A stretch of 64,000 nucleotides of DNA from Rhodospirillaceae bacterium. GTDB taxonomy: Bacteria; Pseudomonadota; Alphaproteobacteria; Thalassobaculales; Thalassobaculaceae. The translations under genes and the position numbers were made by a program. Location: positions 142,495 to 206,494 of the forward strand of contig JAGYJX010000031.1 in assembly GCA_018401495.1 (NCBI GenBank), read 5' to 3'. Positions within the stretch are counted from its first letter, which is position 1. Every line of letters starts with the position of its first letter. Under the pieces are notes generated by a model. The model saw nothing but the letters and a program-made list of their open reading frames with translations. It was not told where the DNA came from and ran no database searches. This document shows positions 55,379 to 64,000 of the stretch, piece by piece.

Positions 55379-56921
55379 CGTCGCCGCCCGGATCGGCATC
55401 ACCCTTGCCCGTCCCTGGGTGCGCGCCGGCTGCGTGCTGCTGTCCGGTGCCGCGACCGCGGCGGCGTTTCCGCCGGTCGGCCTGATCCCGGCGGTGTTTG
55501 CCGTCGCGGTCCTGGCTTGGGCGGTGCGCGTCGCCGCCACCGACCGCGCCGCGGCCCTCGCCGGCTGGCTGTGGGGCTTCGGGTTTCACGTCGCCGGGCT
55601 CTACTGGATCGCCAACGCCCTGCTGGTCGACGGCGCGCGCCACGGCTGGCTGATCCCGTTCGCCGTGGCCGGGCTGCCGGCGCTGCTCGGGCTGTTCACC
55701 GCGGCGGCGGCATGGTGCGCACGCCGGTTGGCTCCGTCCGGGGTTGCCTTCTGGCTGGCCCTGGTCGGCTGCCTGAGCGCCGCCGAATGGCTGCGCGGTC
55801 ACATCCTGACCGGCTTTCCCTGGAACCTGCCGGCCTATGTCTGGGATCCGGTGCCGGCAATGCTGCAGCCCGCGGCGTTGATCGGCGCGTACGGCCTGAC
55901 GCTGGTCACCCTGATGGCCGCGGCGGTGCCGGCGCTCTGGTTCGACCCGGCGGCCGGGCGTCGGGGGCGTGTTCTGGCGACCGCCGGCTGCGCGGCGTTG
56001 CTGGGCGGGCTGGCGCTGTGGGGCTGGGCGCGGCTGCCGGACGGGCCGGCGGCGACCGTCGGCGGCGTCGTGATCCGGGTGGTTCAGGGCAACGTCGAGC
56101 AGCGCGACAAGTGGGATCCGACCCTGAAGCCCCGGCACGTCCTGCGCTACCTGTCGCTGAGCGCGGCTGCCACCGCGCCGACCGTGCGGGCCGAGGGCGT
56201 CGCCCCGGGCGCCGCCCCGACGGTGGTGGTCTGGCCGGAGACCGCCGTCGCCTATCTGCTGGACGCCGGCATCGCGATGCCCGGCTTGGCCGGCGCGGTG
56301 CCGGAAGGCGGCACGCTGCTGTTCGGAGCGGCGCGCGCGGAGGGCGACCGGGTGTACAACAGCGTGCTGGCGCTGGCCGGGGACGGCTCGGTGCGCTGGG
56401 CCTTCGACAAGGCCCATCTGGTGCCGTTCGGCGAATACGTCCCGTTCCGAGGCATTCTGCCGATCGATCCGATCGTCCAGGGCTCCCGCGATTTCAGCCC
56501 GGGCTCCGGACCCGCCACGCTGGCGCTGCCCGGCGCGCCGTCGGTATCGCCACTGGTCTGCTACGAGGCGATCTTCCCGGGCGGCGTGGTCGGCGCGGGC
56601 GAGCGGCCGGGCTGGCTGCTGAACCTGACCAACGATGCCTGGTACGGACGGTCGAGCGGCCCCTACCAGCATCAGGCGATCACCCGGATGCGGGCGATCG
56701 AGGAGGGGTTGCCGATCGTGCGGGCGGCCAACACCGGGATCTCGTTCGTGGCCGACCCCTTCGGCCGTACCCTGGCCGAACTTGCTCTCGGCGTCACCGG
56801 CAGTCTCGACGCCCCGTTGCCGGCGGCGTTGCCACCCACCGTGTACTCCCGCAGTGGTGATTGGCCAGTACTTCTCATGATTGCGCTAATTGTCACGGTC
56901 ACCCGAATAAGACGTGCCTGA
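55365..56921 (+). CDS. lnt: Apolipoprotein N-acyltransferase Lnt
   Basis: Last step of lipoprotein maturation. A 518-residue protein with six to seven N-terminal TM helices, then a nitrilase domain (about 225-490) with the catalytic Glu in VVWPETAVAY, Lys in FDKAHLVPFGEYVPFR, and Cys in SPLVCYEAIFPG; NLTNDAWYGRSSGPYQHQAI also matches. One more TM is at the end. Start GTG 55365 (within the corC tail). The frame is intact. Confidence 0.95.
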   Translation: MPPSSVAARIGITLARPWVRAGCVLLSGAATAAAFPPVGLIPAVFAVAVLAWAVRVAATDRAAALAGWLWGFGFHVAGLYWIANALLVDGARHGWLIPFAVAGLPALLGLFTAAAAWCARRLAPSGVAFWLALVGCLSAAEWLRGHILTGFPWNLPAYVWDPVPAMLQPAALIGAYGLTLVTLMAAAVPALWFDPAAGRRGRVLATAGCAALLGGLALWGWARLPDGPAATVGGVVIRVVQGNVEQRDKWDPTLKPRHVLRYLSLSAAATAPTVRAEGVAPGAAPTVVVWPETAVAYLLDAGIAMPGLAGAVPEGGTLLFGAARAEGDRVYNSVLALAGDGSVRWAFDKAHLVPFGEYVPFRGILPIDPIVQGSRDFSPGSGPATLALPGAPSVSPLVCYEAIFPGGVVGAGERPGWLLNLTNDAWYGRSSGPYQHQAITRMRAIEEGLPIVRAANTGISFVADPFGRTLAELALGVTGSLDAPLPAALPPTVYSRSGDWPVLLMIALIVTVTRIRRA

Positions 56922-56980
56922 TGCGGTGAATAGCGCCGGCGAATTGATTGATTTTTATGAAATATAATCGTTAACGCACG

Positions 56981-57008
56981 TTGACTGCATACAAGAGTAT
57001 GGAATAAT
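56981..57008 (+). promoter_or_regulatory. Candidate promoter of the HTH gene
   Basis: TTGACT (56981-56986) and AATAAT (57003-57008) with a 16-base spacer, in a distinctly AT-rich gap (56922-57043), 35 bases before the ATG. Confidence 0.6.
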
Positions 57009-57043
57009 GCGCCGCTTTTTGGTTAACGGATCATGAGGGCGGC

Positions 57044-57495
57044 ATGTTGAGTGAGCGACCGGGTCGCAGGCGAGTCGGTCGACCGCCAACCGCTGGAAAC
57101 CCCAATCCGATCGACGTCCATGTTGGTGCCAGGGTCCGCCTTCGGCGCACCCTCCTCGGGATGAGCCAGGAGCGGCTCGGTGAGGCGCTGGGCCTGACCT
57201 TCCAGCAGGTGCAGAAATACGAGCGCGGCGCCAACCGGATCGGTGCCAGCCGGCTGTTCGACCTGGCCCGGGCGCTTGCAGGTTCCGGTCGGCTTCTTCT
57301 TCGACGACCTGCCCGACGGCGTCGGCGAGCGGCGCGCCGCCGGTGGCCGCAACCCCGAACGACGACCCGATGCAGCGGCGCGAGACCATCGAACTGGTGC
57401 GCGCGTTCTATCGCATCCAGGATCCGACGGCGCGACGCCGGCTCTACGAACTCACCCGCTCGATCGCCGACACCATGGACGGCAGCGAAGGCTAG
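57044..57495 (+). CDS. XRE-family helix-turn-helix regulator (two frameshifts as given)
   Basis: About 149 residues after repair. The Cro/CI-type HTH is at about residues 28-82 (VGARVRLRRTLLGMSQERLGEALGLTFQQVQKYERGANRIGASRL), followed by LARALQVPVGFFFDDLPDG and a helical C-terminus (ETIELVRAFYRIQDPTARRRLYELTRSIAD). Breaks at 57276-57277 (extra T) and 57353-57356 (extra C). An HTH gene between lnt and metK is conserved in alphaproteobacteria; the target is unknown. Confidence 0.88.
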
Positions 57496-57566
57496 CGTCG
57501 CGCGCAGAACGGCTACGCTCTTGACCGCGTCCGGCATTCGGGCCACAACGCCGCGTCCCACGCCCA

Positions 57567-57591
57567 GGGCCGGACGCGTCTTGTCCGGCCC
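57567..57591 (+). promoter_or_regulatory. Strong hairpin in the HTH-metK gap
   Basis: GGGCCGGAC (57567-57575), seven-base loop, GTCCGGCCC (57583-57591): a perfect 9-bp GC-rich stem 60 bases before metK, without a T-run. It could be a terminator of the HTH gene or part of a leader for metK. No known SAM or SAH riboswitch core was recognised. Confidence 0.5.
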
Positions 57592-57650
57592 TCGTCGATT
57601 CCCGGTCCGACGGGAGCCTGGGCCCCCTGGTCTGCCGCGCGGAGGATCCG

Positions 57651-58821
57651 TTGAGCCAGTCGAGCTACCTGTTCACCAGCGAGTCGGTGTCGGAGGGTCA
57701 TCCCGACAAGGTCTGCGACCGCATCTCCGATACCATCGTCGATCTGTTTCTGGCGGCCGATCCGTCCAGTCGGGTGGCGTGCGAGACGCTTGCGACCACC
57801 AACAAGATCGTTCTCGCGGGTGAGGTGCGCGGCCCGTCCAGCGTGACCCACGACCTGATGGAAGAAGCGCGTCCGTCAGGCGGTCAAGGACATCGGCTAC
57901 GAGCAGGACGGCTTCCACTGGAAGACCGCGGGCATCGACATCCTGCTGCACGAGCAGTCGACCGACATCGCCATGGGCGTCGACGCCTCGGGCAACAAGG
58001 ACGAGGGCGCCGGCGACCAGGGCATCATGTTCGGCTTCGCCTGCACCGAGACCGACGCGCTGATGCCGGCTCCGATCCATTACAGCCACGAGATCCTGCG
58101 GCGCATGGCGCAGGCGCGCCACGCCGGCAGCGCCAAGGGCCTCGGCCCCGACAGCAAGAGCCAGGTCACGCTGCGCTACGAGAACGGCAAGCCGGTCAAG
58201 GCGACCTCGGTGGTGGTCTCGACCCAGCACGACGCCGACCTGTCGCAGGAGCAGGTGCACGCGCTGGTCCTGCCGTTCATCCGCGACACCCTGCCGGAAG
58301 GCTGGCTCGACGACGACACCGTCTACTACATCAACCCGACCGGCCGCTTCGTCATCGGCGGTCCGGACGGCGATTGCGGCCTGACCGGCCGCAAGATCAT
58401 CGTCGACACCTACGGCGGTGCGGCGCCGCACGGCGGCGGCGCGTTCTCCGGCAAGGATCCGACCAAGGTCGACCGCTCGGCCGCCTACGCCGCGCGCTGG
58501 GTGGCCAAGAACATCGTCGCCGCCGGTCTGGCCGACAAGTGCACCATCCAGGTGTCCTACGCCATCGGCGTGTCGCACCCGCTGTCGATCTTCATCGAAA
58601 CCTACGGCACCGGCCGGGTCGACGAGGCGCGCCTGTCGAGCGTGATCGGCGAGATGGTCGACCTGTCGCCGCGCGGCATCCGCACCCGACTGGCGCTCAG
58701 CAACCCGATCTACGCCCGCACCTCGGCCTACGGCCATTTCGGCCGCACGCCGGACGCGACGGGCGGGTTCACCTGGGAGAAGCTGGATCTGGTCGACGAC
58801 CTGAAGTCCGCCTTCGCCTGA
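57651..58821 (+). CDS. metK: S-adenosylmethionine synthase (frameshifted as given)
   Basis: Makes SAM from ATP and methionine. About 389 residues: YLFTSESVSEGHPDKVCDRISD, GEVRGPSSVTHDLMEEA, GIDILLHEQSTDIAMGVD, GDQGIMFGFAC, TGRKIIVDTYGGAAPHGGGAFSGKDPTKVDRSAAY. Removing one base near 57870-57874 restores RQAVKDIGYEQDGFHWK. The start is TTG 57651 after GGAGG. The gene is essential, so the frameshift is very likely an assembly error. Confidence 0.94.
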
Positions 58822-58858
58822 TCGCCGCCGGACGGCCGTAGCCGCCGGTCGGTGCCGC

Positions 58859-59568
58859 GTGCCGCAGCCCCTTGATCCCGGCCGGGTCCCGGGCGACCGG
58901 CTGTTCTTCGGACGCCGCAAGGGACGGCCGCTGCGCGTCGGGATGCAGGCGCTTCTCGACGAGCGGCTGCCCGACCTCGCGGTCCCGTCGGCGCCCGCGT
59001 CCGGGGATCCCCGGACGCTGGTTCGACCGGCCGGTGCGCGCGGTCTGGCTGGAGGTCGGCTTCGGCGGCGGCGAGCATCTGGCCTGGCAGGCGCGCAGCA
59101 ACCCCGACGTCGGGATCATCGGCGGCGAGCCGCTTCCTGAACGGGGTGGCGTCGCTGCTTCGGCACCTCGAGGATGATGGCGGCGGCGCCAACGTCCGCG
59201 TGCTGGCGGACGACGCCCGACCGCTGGTCGATGCCCTCCCGGACGGCTCCCTGGAACGGGTGTTCGTGCTGCATCCCGACCCCTGGCCGAAGCGCCGCCA
59301 CCACTTCCGCCGGCTGATCCAGCACGCGTCGATCGCCCGCTTCCACGACCTGCTGGTGCCCGGCGGCGAACTTCGGATCGCCACCGACGATCCGGCCTAC
59401 CTGGGCTGGATCCTGGCGCGTGTGACGGCGCACCCGGGGCTGCGCTGGACCGGCCGCCGCATGGCCGACTGGCGCACCCGCCCCGACGACTGGCCGGAGA
59501 CCCGCTACGAGGCGAAAGCCCGCCGCGAGGGGCGCCCACCGGCCTATCTGCGGTTCGTGAAGCAATAG
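58859..59568 (+). CDS. trmB: tRNA (guanine-N7)-methyltransferase TrmB (two frameshifts as given)
   Basis: Methylates G46 of tRNA using SAM. About 235 residues: FFGRRKGRPLRVGMQALLDERLPDL, SAM motif VWLEVGFGGGEHLAWQA, the signature HPDPWPKRRHHFRRL and the C-terminal RMADWRTRPDDWPETRYEAKARREGRPPAYLRF. Extra bases at 59015 and 59133 break the frame; removing them yields DPRRWFDRPVRAVWLE and EPFLNGVASLLRHL. The start is GTG 58859, 37 bases after metK. Confidence 0.92.
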
Positions 59569-59610
59569 CCGCGGCTCGATCGCTCGCCCAGGCAACGGCA
59601 CTCTCCACCC

Positions 59611-59639
59611 TTGCGAGTCGGGCCGGCCTGGGCTATATC
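59611..59639 (+). promoter_or_regulatory. Candidate rimP-nusA-infB promoter
   Basis: TTGCGA (59611-59616) and TATATC (59634-59639) with a 17-base spacer, about 95 bases before rimP. It would give a leader RNA that contains the terminator-like hairpin at 59671. Confidence 0.55.
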
Positions 59640-59670
59640 CCGGTCTCCTTAATCGGAGTTACGATCGGGG

Positions 59671-59693
59671 GTGGGCCAACGGCCCACTTTTTT
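59671..59693 (+). terminator. Intrinsic terminator/attenuator in the rimP leader
   Basis: GTGGGCC-AAC-GGCCCAC (59671-59687) followed directly by six T (59688-59693). This is a textbook Rho-independent terminator and the only clear one in the window. Since it lies between the putative promoter and rimP, it is more likely an attenuator for the nusA operon than just the end of trmB; NusA itself affects such hairpins. Confidence 0.8.
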
Positions 59694-59731
59694 GTTGGCG
59701 GTTACCGCCCCCGGAGGGAAGCCAGGGCGGC

Positions 59732-60259
59732 GTGACGGACGCAGAGACCAGCGGAGTGCCGAGCCGGCGGCTCGAGGCGATCGTCGGCCCGCCGATCGAG
59801 GCGATGGGCTACGAGCTGGTGCGTGTCATGGTCACCGGCGGCCGGCGCCCGACGCTCCAGATCATGGCCGAGAAGGCCGACGGCTCGGGTATGAGCGTCG
59901 ACGACTGCGCCGGGATCAGCCGTACGATCTCCGCGGTGCTCGATGTCGAGGACCCGATATCCGGCGAGTACACACTCGAGGTCAGTTCGCCCGGCATCGA
60001 CCGGCCGCTGACCCGGGTCAAGGATTTCCGGCGCTACGCCGGTTTCGAGGCCCGCGTCGACATGGCGGAGCCGATCGAAGGCCGCAAGCGGTTCAGCGGC
60101 CTGCTGGTCGGTGTCGACGACGCGGACCGGGTGTTGGTGGAGACCGAGCCGGGGGTGCAGTGGGCCCTGCCGTTCGAGGGCATCGCGCGTGCCAAGCTGG
60201 TCCTGACCGACGCGTTGGTGGCGGCGAGCGCGCCGGCCCAGCGCGACGACGACGCGTAA
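59732..60259 (+). CDS. rimP: Ribosome maturation factor RimP
   Basis: 30S assembly factor. A 175-residue protein with the N-terminal domain (IVGPPIEAMGYELVRVMVTGG, MSVDDCAGISRTISAVLDVEDPISGEYTLEVSSPGIDRPLTRVKDF) and a C-terminal SH3-like domain (ARVDMAEPIEGRKRFSGLLVG). The start is GTG 59732. It is first gene of the rimP-nusA-ylxR-infB operon, intact. Confidence 0.95.
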   Translation: MTDAETSGVPSRRLEAIVGPPIEAMGYELVRVMVTGGRRPTLQIMAEKADGSGMSVDDCAGISRTISAVLDVEDPISGEYTLEVSSPGIDRPLTRVKDFRRYAGFEARVDMAEPIEGRKRFSGLLVGVDDADRVLVETEPGVQWALPFEGIARAKLVLTDALVAASAPAQRDDDA

Positions 60260-60289
60260 GGGCGGCTCCTTAGGAGGACGACGAAGACG

Positions 60290-61844
60290 ATGGACATCGC
60301 GACGCAACCGAAGCTGGAGCTGATCCAGGTCGCCGACGTGGTCGCCCGCGACAAGGGCATCGACCGCGAGGAGGTCCTGATCGCCATGGAGCAGGCGATC
60401 CAGAAGGCCGGCCGCTCGAAATACGGCCCCGATCACGACATCCGGGCGACCATCGACCGGCGCACCGGCGAGATCTCGCTGAAGCGCTGCACCACGGTCG
60501 TCGAGGAGGTCGAGGACGAGATCTCGCAGATCACCTTGGCGCAGGCCAAGCGCATCGACCCCGCGCTCGAGGTCGGCAGCGTGATCGACGAGCCGCTGCC
60601 GCCGATCGATTTCGGGCGGATCGCCGCCCAGACCGCCAAGCAGGTGATCGTCCAGAAAGTCCGCGAGTTCGAGCGCCATCGCCAGTACGAGGAATACAAG
60701 GACCGCGCCAACGAGATCATCAACGGCGTCGTCAAGCGGGTGGAATACGGCAACGTCACCGTCGAGATCCAGCGCGCCGAGGCGATCCTGCGGCGCGACC
60801 GCCTGCTGCCGCGCGAGACGTTCCGCCAGGGCGACCGCATCCGCGCCTACATCGAGGACGTCCGCTCGGAACCGCGCGGCCCGCAGATCTTCCTGTCGCG
60901 CACCCACCCGGAGTTCATGCGCCAGCTGTTCCGCCAGGAGGTGCCGGAGGTCTATGACGGCATCATCGAGATCAAGGCGGTGGCCCGCGATCCCGGCTCG
61001 CGCGCCAAGATCGCGGTGATCTCCTACGACAGCTCGATCGATCCGGTCGGCGCCTGCGTCGGCATGCGCGGCTCGCGGGTGCAGGCGGTGGTCGGCGAAC
61101 TGCAGGGCGAGAAGATCGACATCATCCCGTGGTCCGACGACCCGGCGACCTTCGTGGTCAACGCCCTGGCGCCCGGCCGAGGTCTCGAAGGTCGTGCTCG
61201 ACGAGGACGCCGGCCGCATCGAGGTCGTGGTGCCCGACGAGCAGCTGTCGCTGGCCATCGGCCGGCGCGGCCAGAACGTCCGGCTGGCCTCCATGCTCAC
61301 CGGCTGGGACATCGACATCCTGACCGAGCAGGAAGAGTCCGACCGCCGCAAGGAAGAGTTCCGGGTGCGCTCGGACACGTTCATCTCCGCGCTCGACATC
61401 GACGACGTGATCGCCGGCCTGCTGGTCGCCGAGGGCTTCACCTCGGTGGAGGAGATCGCCTACGTCGAGATCGACGACCTCGCCGACATCGAGGGCTTCG
61501 ACGCCGACATCGCGACCGAGCTGCAGACCCGGGCCTTGAACCACGTCGAGGCCGAGCGGGTTCGCCTCGAGGAGCGGCGCACCGAGCTCGGCGTTACCGA
61601 CGAGGTGGCGGCGCTCGAAGGGCTGACCCCGGCGATGCTGGTGGCGCTCGGCGAGAAGGGTGTGAAGACGCTCGACGACGTCGCCGATCTGGCGAGCGAC
61701 GAGCTCCTGGAGATCCTGCCGGCGGAGTCGCTGGACGAGGACGCCGCCAACGCCGTGATCATGGCGGCGCGGGCGCATTGGTTCGAAGACGAGGACGCGC
61801 CGGCGGATACCGGCGAGGAGGACGAGGCTGAGCCGAAGGCGTGA
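60290..61844 (+). CDS. nusA: Transcription termination/antitermination factor NusA (frameshifted as given)
   Basis: About 517 residues: N-terminal RNA polymerase-binding domain (IQVADVVARDKGIDREEVLIAMEQAIQKA), S1 domain (about 135-200), KH1 and KH2 (DPVGACVGMRGSRVQAVVGELQGEKIDI; LSLAIGRRGQNVRLASMLTGWDIDI), and two C-terminal helical repeats typical of proteobacteria. One extra base near 61172-61178 breaks the frame between KH1 and KH2 (LAPAEVSKVVLDEDAG after repair). GGAGGACGACGAAGACG precedes the ATG. Confidence 0.95.
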
Positions 61845-61860
61845 CGCGAACCGGGAGGCG

Positions 61861-62508
61861 GTGGAGTCGGAGCGACGCTGCCTGGTAACGCGGGAAAGCG
61901 GCCCGCGCGGCGGACTCGTGCGGTTCGCGGTGGGACCCGACGGGACCGTGATACCGGACGTCGACGAGAGGCTTCCTGGCCGCGGCCTGTGGGTCGGCGC
62001 CGACGCCGAGACGCTTGCGGCGGGCGGTCGACAAGCGGCTGTTCGGGCGATCCGCCGGCCGGGCGGTGCAGGTCGATCCGGCCCTGGTGGAGCGGGTCGA
62101 GGTGCTGCTGGTCCGGCGTTGCGTCGAGATGCTGGCGATGGCCCGTCGGGCGGGCGCCGCGGTGGCGGGCCTGTCCAAGGTCCGCCAGGCGCTGGAGGCG
62201 GGGCGGCCGTGGCCTGCTGATCGAGGCGTCGCGACGGCGCCGAGGACGGGCGGGCGAGACTGCGGGCGCTGGCCGGGAGCCGGTCGGTGGTCTCGGTGTT
62301 GACTTCGGCCGAGCTGGCCGGCGCCTTCGGGCGCGAGCATGCCGTCCACGGGTTCGTGGACAGTGGCGGTCCGGGAGGCGGTCTGGCTGAGCGCCTGCGC
62401 CGGGACGCCGACCGACTCGCCGGATTCCGGGGTAATACCTCCGGGTCCCGCTTGGAAAACCCTGCCGGTGCGTGTATTCAAGGCGCCGGCTCGTTGATGG
62501 ATGGATGA
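61861..62508 (+). CDS. YlxR (DUF448) RNA-binding protein with L7Ae-like domain (three frameshifts as given)
   Basis: About 214 residues after repair: YlxR domain (RRCLVTRESGPRGGLVRFAVGPDGTVIPDVDERLPGRGLWVGAD), then a ribosomal L7Ae-like part (VLLVRRCVEMLAMARRAGAAVAGLSKVRQALEAGGRGLLIEAS), and a C-terminal tail (LAGAFGREHAVHGFVDSGG). Breaks near 62019-62024, 62200-62206 and 62230-62233 are each one extra base. This YlxR-L7Ae fusion between nusA and infB is the usual alphaproteobacterial form. The start is GTG 61861 after GGGAGG. Confidence 0.88.
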
Positions 62509-62524
62509 TTTGGGCGAAGACAAG

Positions 62525-64000
62525 ATGTCGAGCACCAGCGACCAGGACCGCAAGAAGCTGAGCCTCTCGGGGGCCGCAACAAGCTGTCCATCGGCAAGTC
62601 CGTCGAGACGAGCCAGGTCAAGCAGAGCTTTTCGCACGGCCGCTCGAAGACCGTGCAGGTCGAGGTGCGGCGACGCCGCACCCCTGCGCCCGGTCAGGCG
62701 AACGCCGGCAAGGGCGGAAGCGGTGCCGGCCGCGAGCTCACCGTTGAGGAGCGCGCCGCCCGCACGCGCGCCCTCCAGGAGGGTATGAAGCACAGCGAGG
62801 CCGCTGCGGCCGCTGGTGCGACGGCGGCCGCCGTCGACGCGCCTGAGGTGCCCGAGATCGAGGCGGCGCCGGAAGAGGCGCTGCGCGCGCCCGAACCGGT
62901 CGTCGAGAAGGATCGGCGTCAGGCCGAACTCGACGAGATGCGCAAGATCGCCGACGACGAAGAGTCGCGGCGCTCCGCCGAGGCCGCTCGTCTCGCCGAG
63001 GAAGAGGCCGGCCGCCAGGCCAAGGCCGCGGCCGAGCGGGCCCAGGCCCGTCTCGAGCGCCAGCCGGCGTCGACCGCTGCGGCGGCCCCCGCCCCGCGGA
63101 CACCGGTCGCCGAGACCGAGGACGAGGGCGAGCGTCGCCGTCGTGGCCGTGGCGGCGACGCCGCCAAGCGTCCGGCGCGCGGCCGTACCACCGCCGCCGT
63201 CGAGCCCAGGCGCCGTGGCGGCAAGCTGACGATCTCGGCCGCCCTCGACGACAGCGAGCGCACGCGGTCGCTGGCTTCGGTGCGGCGTGCCCGCGAGCGT
63301 GAGCGCCAGCGTCAGCGCGAAGAGGAAGGCGAGCCCGTCAAGTTCGCGCGCGACGTGGTGGTTCCGGAGACGATCACCGTTCAGGAACTGGCCAACCGCA
63401 TGGCCGAGCGTGCCGGCGACGTGGTCAAGTCGCTCATGAAAATGGGCATGATGGCCACCATGAACCAGACGATCGACGCCGACACGGCGGAGCTGATCGT
63501 CCAGGAGTTCGGCCACCGGGTCCGCCGGGTCGCGGAGTCCGACGTCGAACTCGGCATGCGCGGCGACGCCGACCTCGACGAGGCGATGACGCCGCGTCCG
63601 CCGGTCGTGACGGTCATGGGCCACGTCGACCACGGCAAGACCTCCCTGCTGGACGCGATCCGCAACGCCGACGTGGCGAGCGGCGAGGCCGGCGGCATCA
63701 CCCAGCACATCGGCGCCTACCAGATCCAGATCCCGTCGGGTGACAAGATCACCTTCATCGACACCCCGGGTCACGAGGCGTTCACCGAGATGCGGGCGCG
63801 CGGCGCCAACGTCACCGACATCGTCGTCCTGGTGGTGGCCGCCGACGACGGCATCATGGCGCAGACGGTCGAGGCGATCCGGCACGCCAAGGCGGCGAAG
63901 GTGCCGATCATCGTGGCGTGCAACAAGATCGACAAGCCGGACGCCGACCCGGCGCGGGTGCGTCAGGAACTGCTGCAGCACGACATCGTGGTCGAGGATC
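62525..64000 (+). CDS. infB: Translation initiation factor IF-2 (partial, frameshifted as given)
   Basis: About 490 residues are visible; the rest lies beyond the window. The alphaproteobacterial N-terminus (MSSTSDQDRKKLSLS, then NKLSIGKSVETSQVKQSFSHG) is followed by a long charged, low-complexity region (about 60-265), the IF2_N domain (VVPETITVQELANRMAERAGDVVKSLMKMGMMATMNQTID) and the G domain with GHVDHGKT, DTPGHEAF and NKID. One base is missing from the G run at 62569-62573. ATG 62525 is preferred; 62501 would add eight residues and overlap the preceding gene. Confidence 0.95.

Noticed and set aside
57496..57650. SAM/SAH riboswitch before metK
   Set aside because: Only one hairpin was found; the conserved cores of the known classes could not be located by eye, so it is listed only as a structured gap.
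57870..57874. Programmed frameshift in metK
   Set aside because: No slippery heptamer; metK is not known for recoding, and the same kind of break occurs all over the window.

Overview
The window is high-GC (roughly 70 percent by eye) chromosomal DNA from an alphaproteobacterium, most likely a member of the Rhodospirillales in the broad sense. The reasons are conserved gene runs: hisB-hisH-hisA-hisF-hisE back to back with hslVU; glnD-murJ-trpS; and miaB-phoH-ybeY-corC-lnt-HTH-metK-trmB-rimP-nusA-ylxR-infB. The host also has bactofilin, FkbM and PAS_5-type proteins. The placement is inferred from gene order and protein style; no marker gene search was possible. No tRNA, rRNA, CRISPR array, prophage or insertion sequence was recognised.

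Layout. 1-6.3 kb (minus): Na/Pi cotransporter (cut by the window edge), a two-TM sensor-like protein, comM with a repeat-rich coiled-coil protein and hutD, and a large pentapeptide-repeat protein. 6.5-10.7 kb (minus): a compact histidine operon with a GNAT acetyltransferase embedded in it and a HIT protein at its end. 10.9-12.8 kb (plus): hslVU. 13-18.5 kb: FkbM methyltransferase, DUF2244 protein, nth, a bactofilin-lipoprotein pair, an EI24-family membrane protein and a PfkB kinase. 18.55-18.94 kb: a cluster of intergenic repeats. 19-30.7 kb (minus): ampG, then the complete phosphate system phoR-pstSCAB-phoU-phoB with a clear Pho box, and maeB. 30.9-40.8 kb: mutS, a small coiled-coil protein, an FAD oxidoreductase (minus), glnD, murJ and trpS. 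40.8-45.4 kb: an accessory-looking cassette of a glycosyltransferase, a PAS protein, a second MurJ-like flippase and a class III cyclase. 45.5-64 kb: nfuA, a glucosaminidase, a polysaccharide deacetylase (minus), tsaB, rimI, an ornithine-lipid pair olsB-olsA, then the RNA-modification, envelope and translation run ending in a partial infB.

The genes mostly serve core functions: phosphate sensing and uptake, histidine synthesis, DNA repair, nitrogen signalling, envelope building, tRNA modification, and the nusA-infB transcription/translation operon. The most distinctive biology is the envelope-related cassette at 40.8-45.4 kb, where cyclase and flippase genes overlap by four bases (GTGA), and the replacement of the usual neighbours of miaB by olsBA.

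A caution dominates the reading. Twenty-one genes, many of them essential (metK, nusA, infB, trmB, trpS neighbours murJ and glnD, mutS), are broken by small indels, about 32 sites in total, mostly single-base insertions. Each heals into a normal full-length family member when one base is removed or added. This is best explained by an error-prone assembly rather than gene decay, so the affected genes are listed as CDS spanning the frameshift, with the site given.
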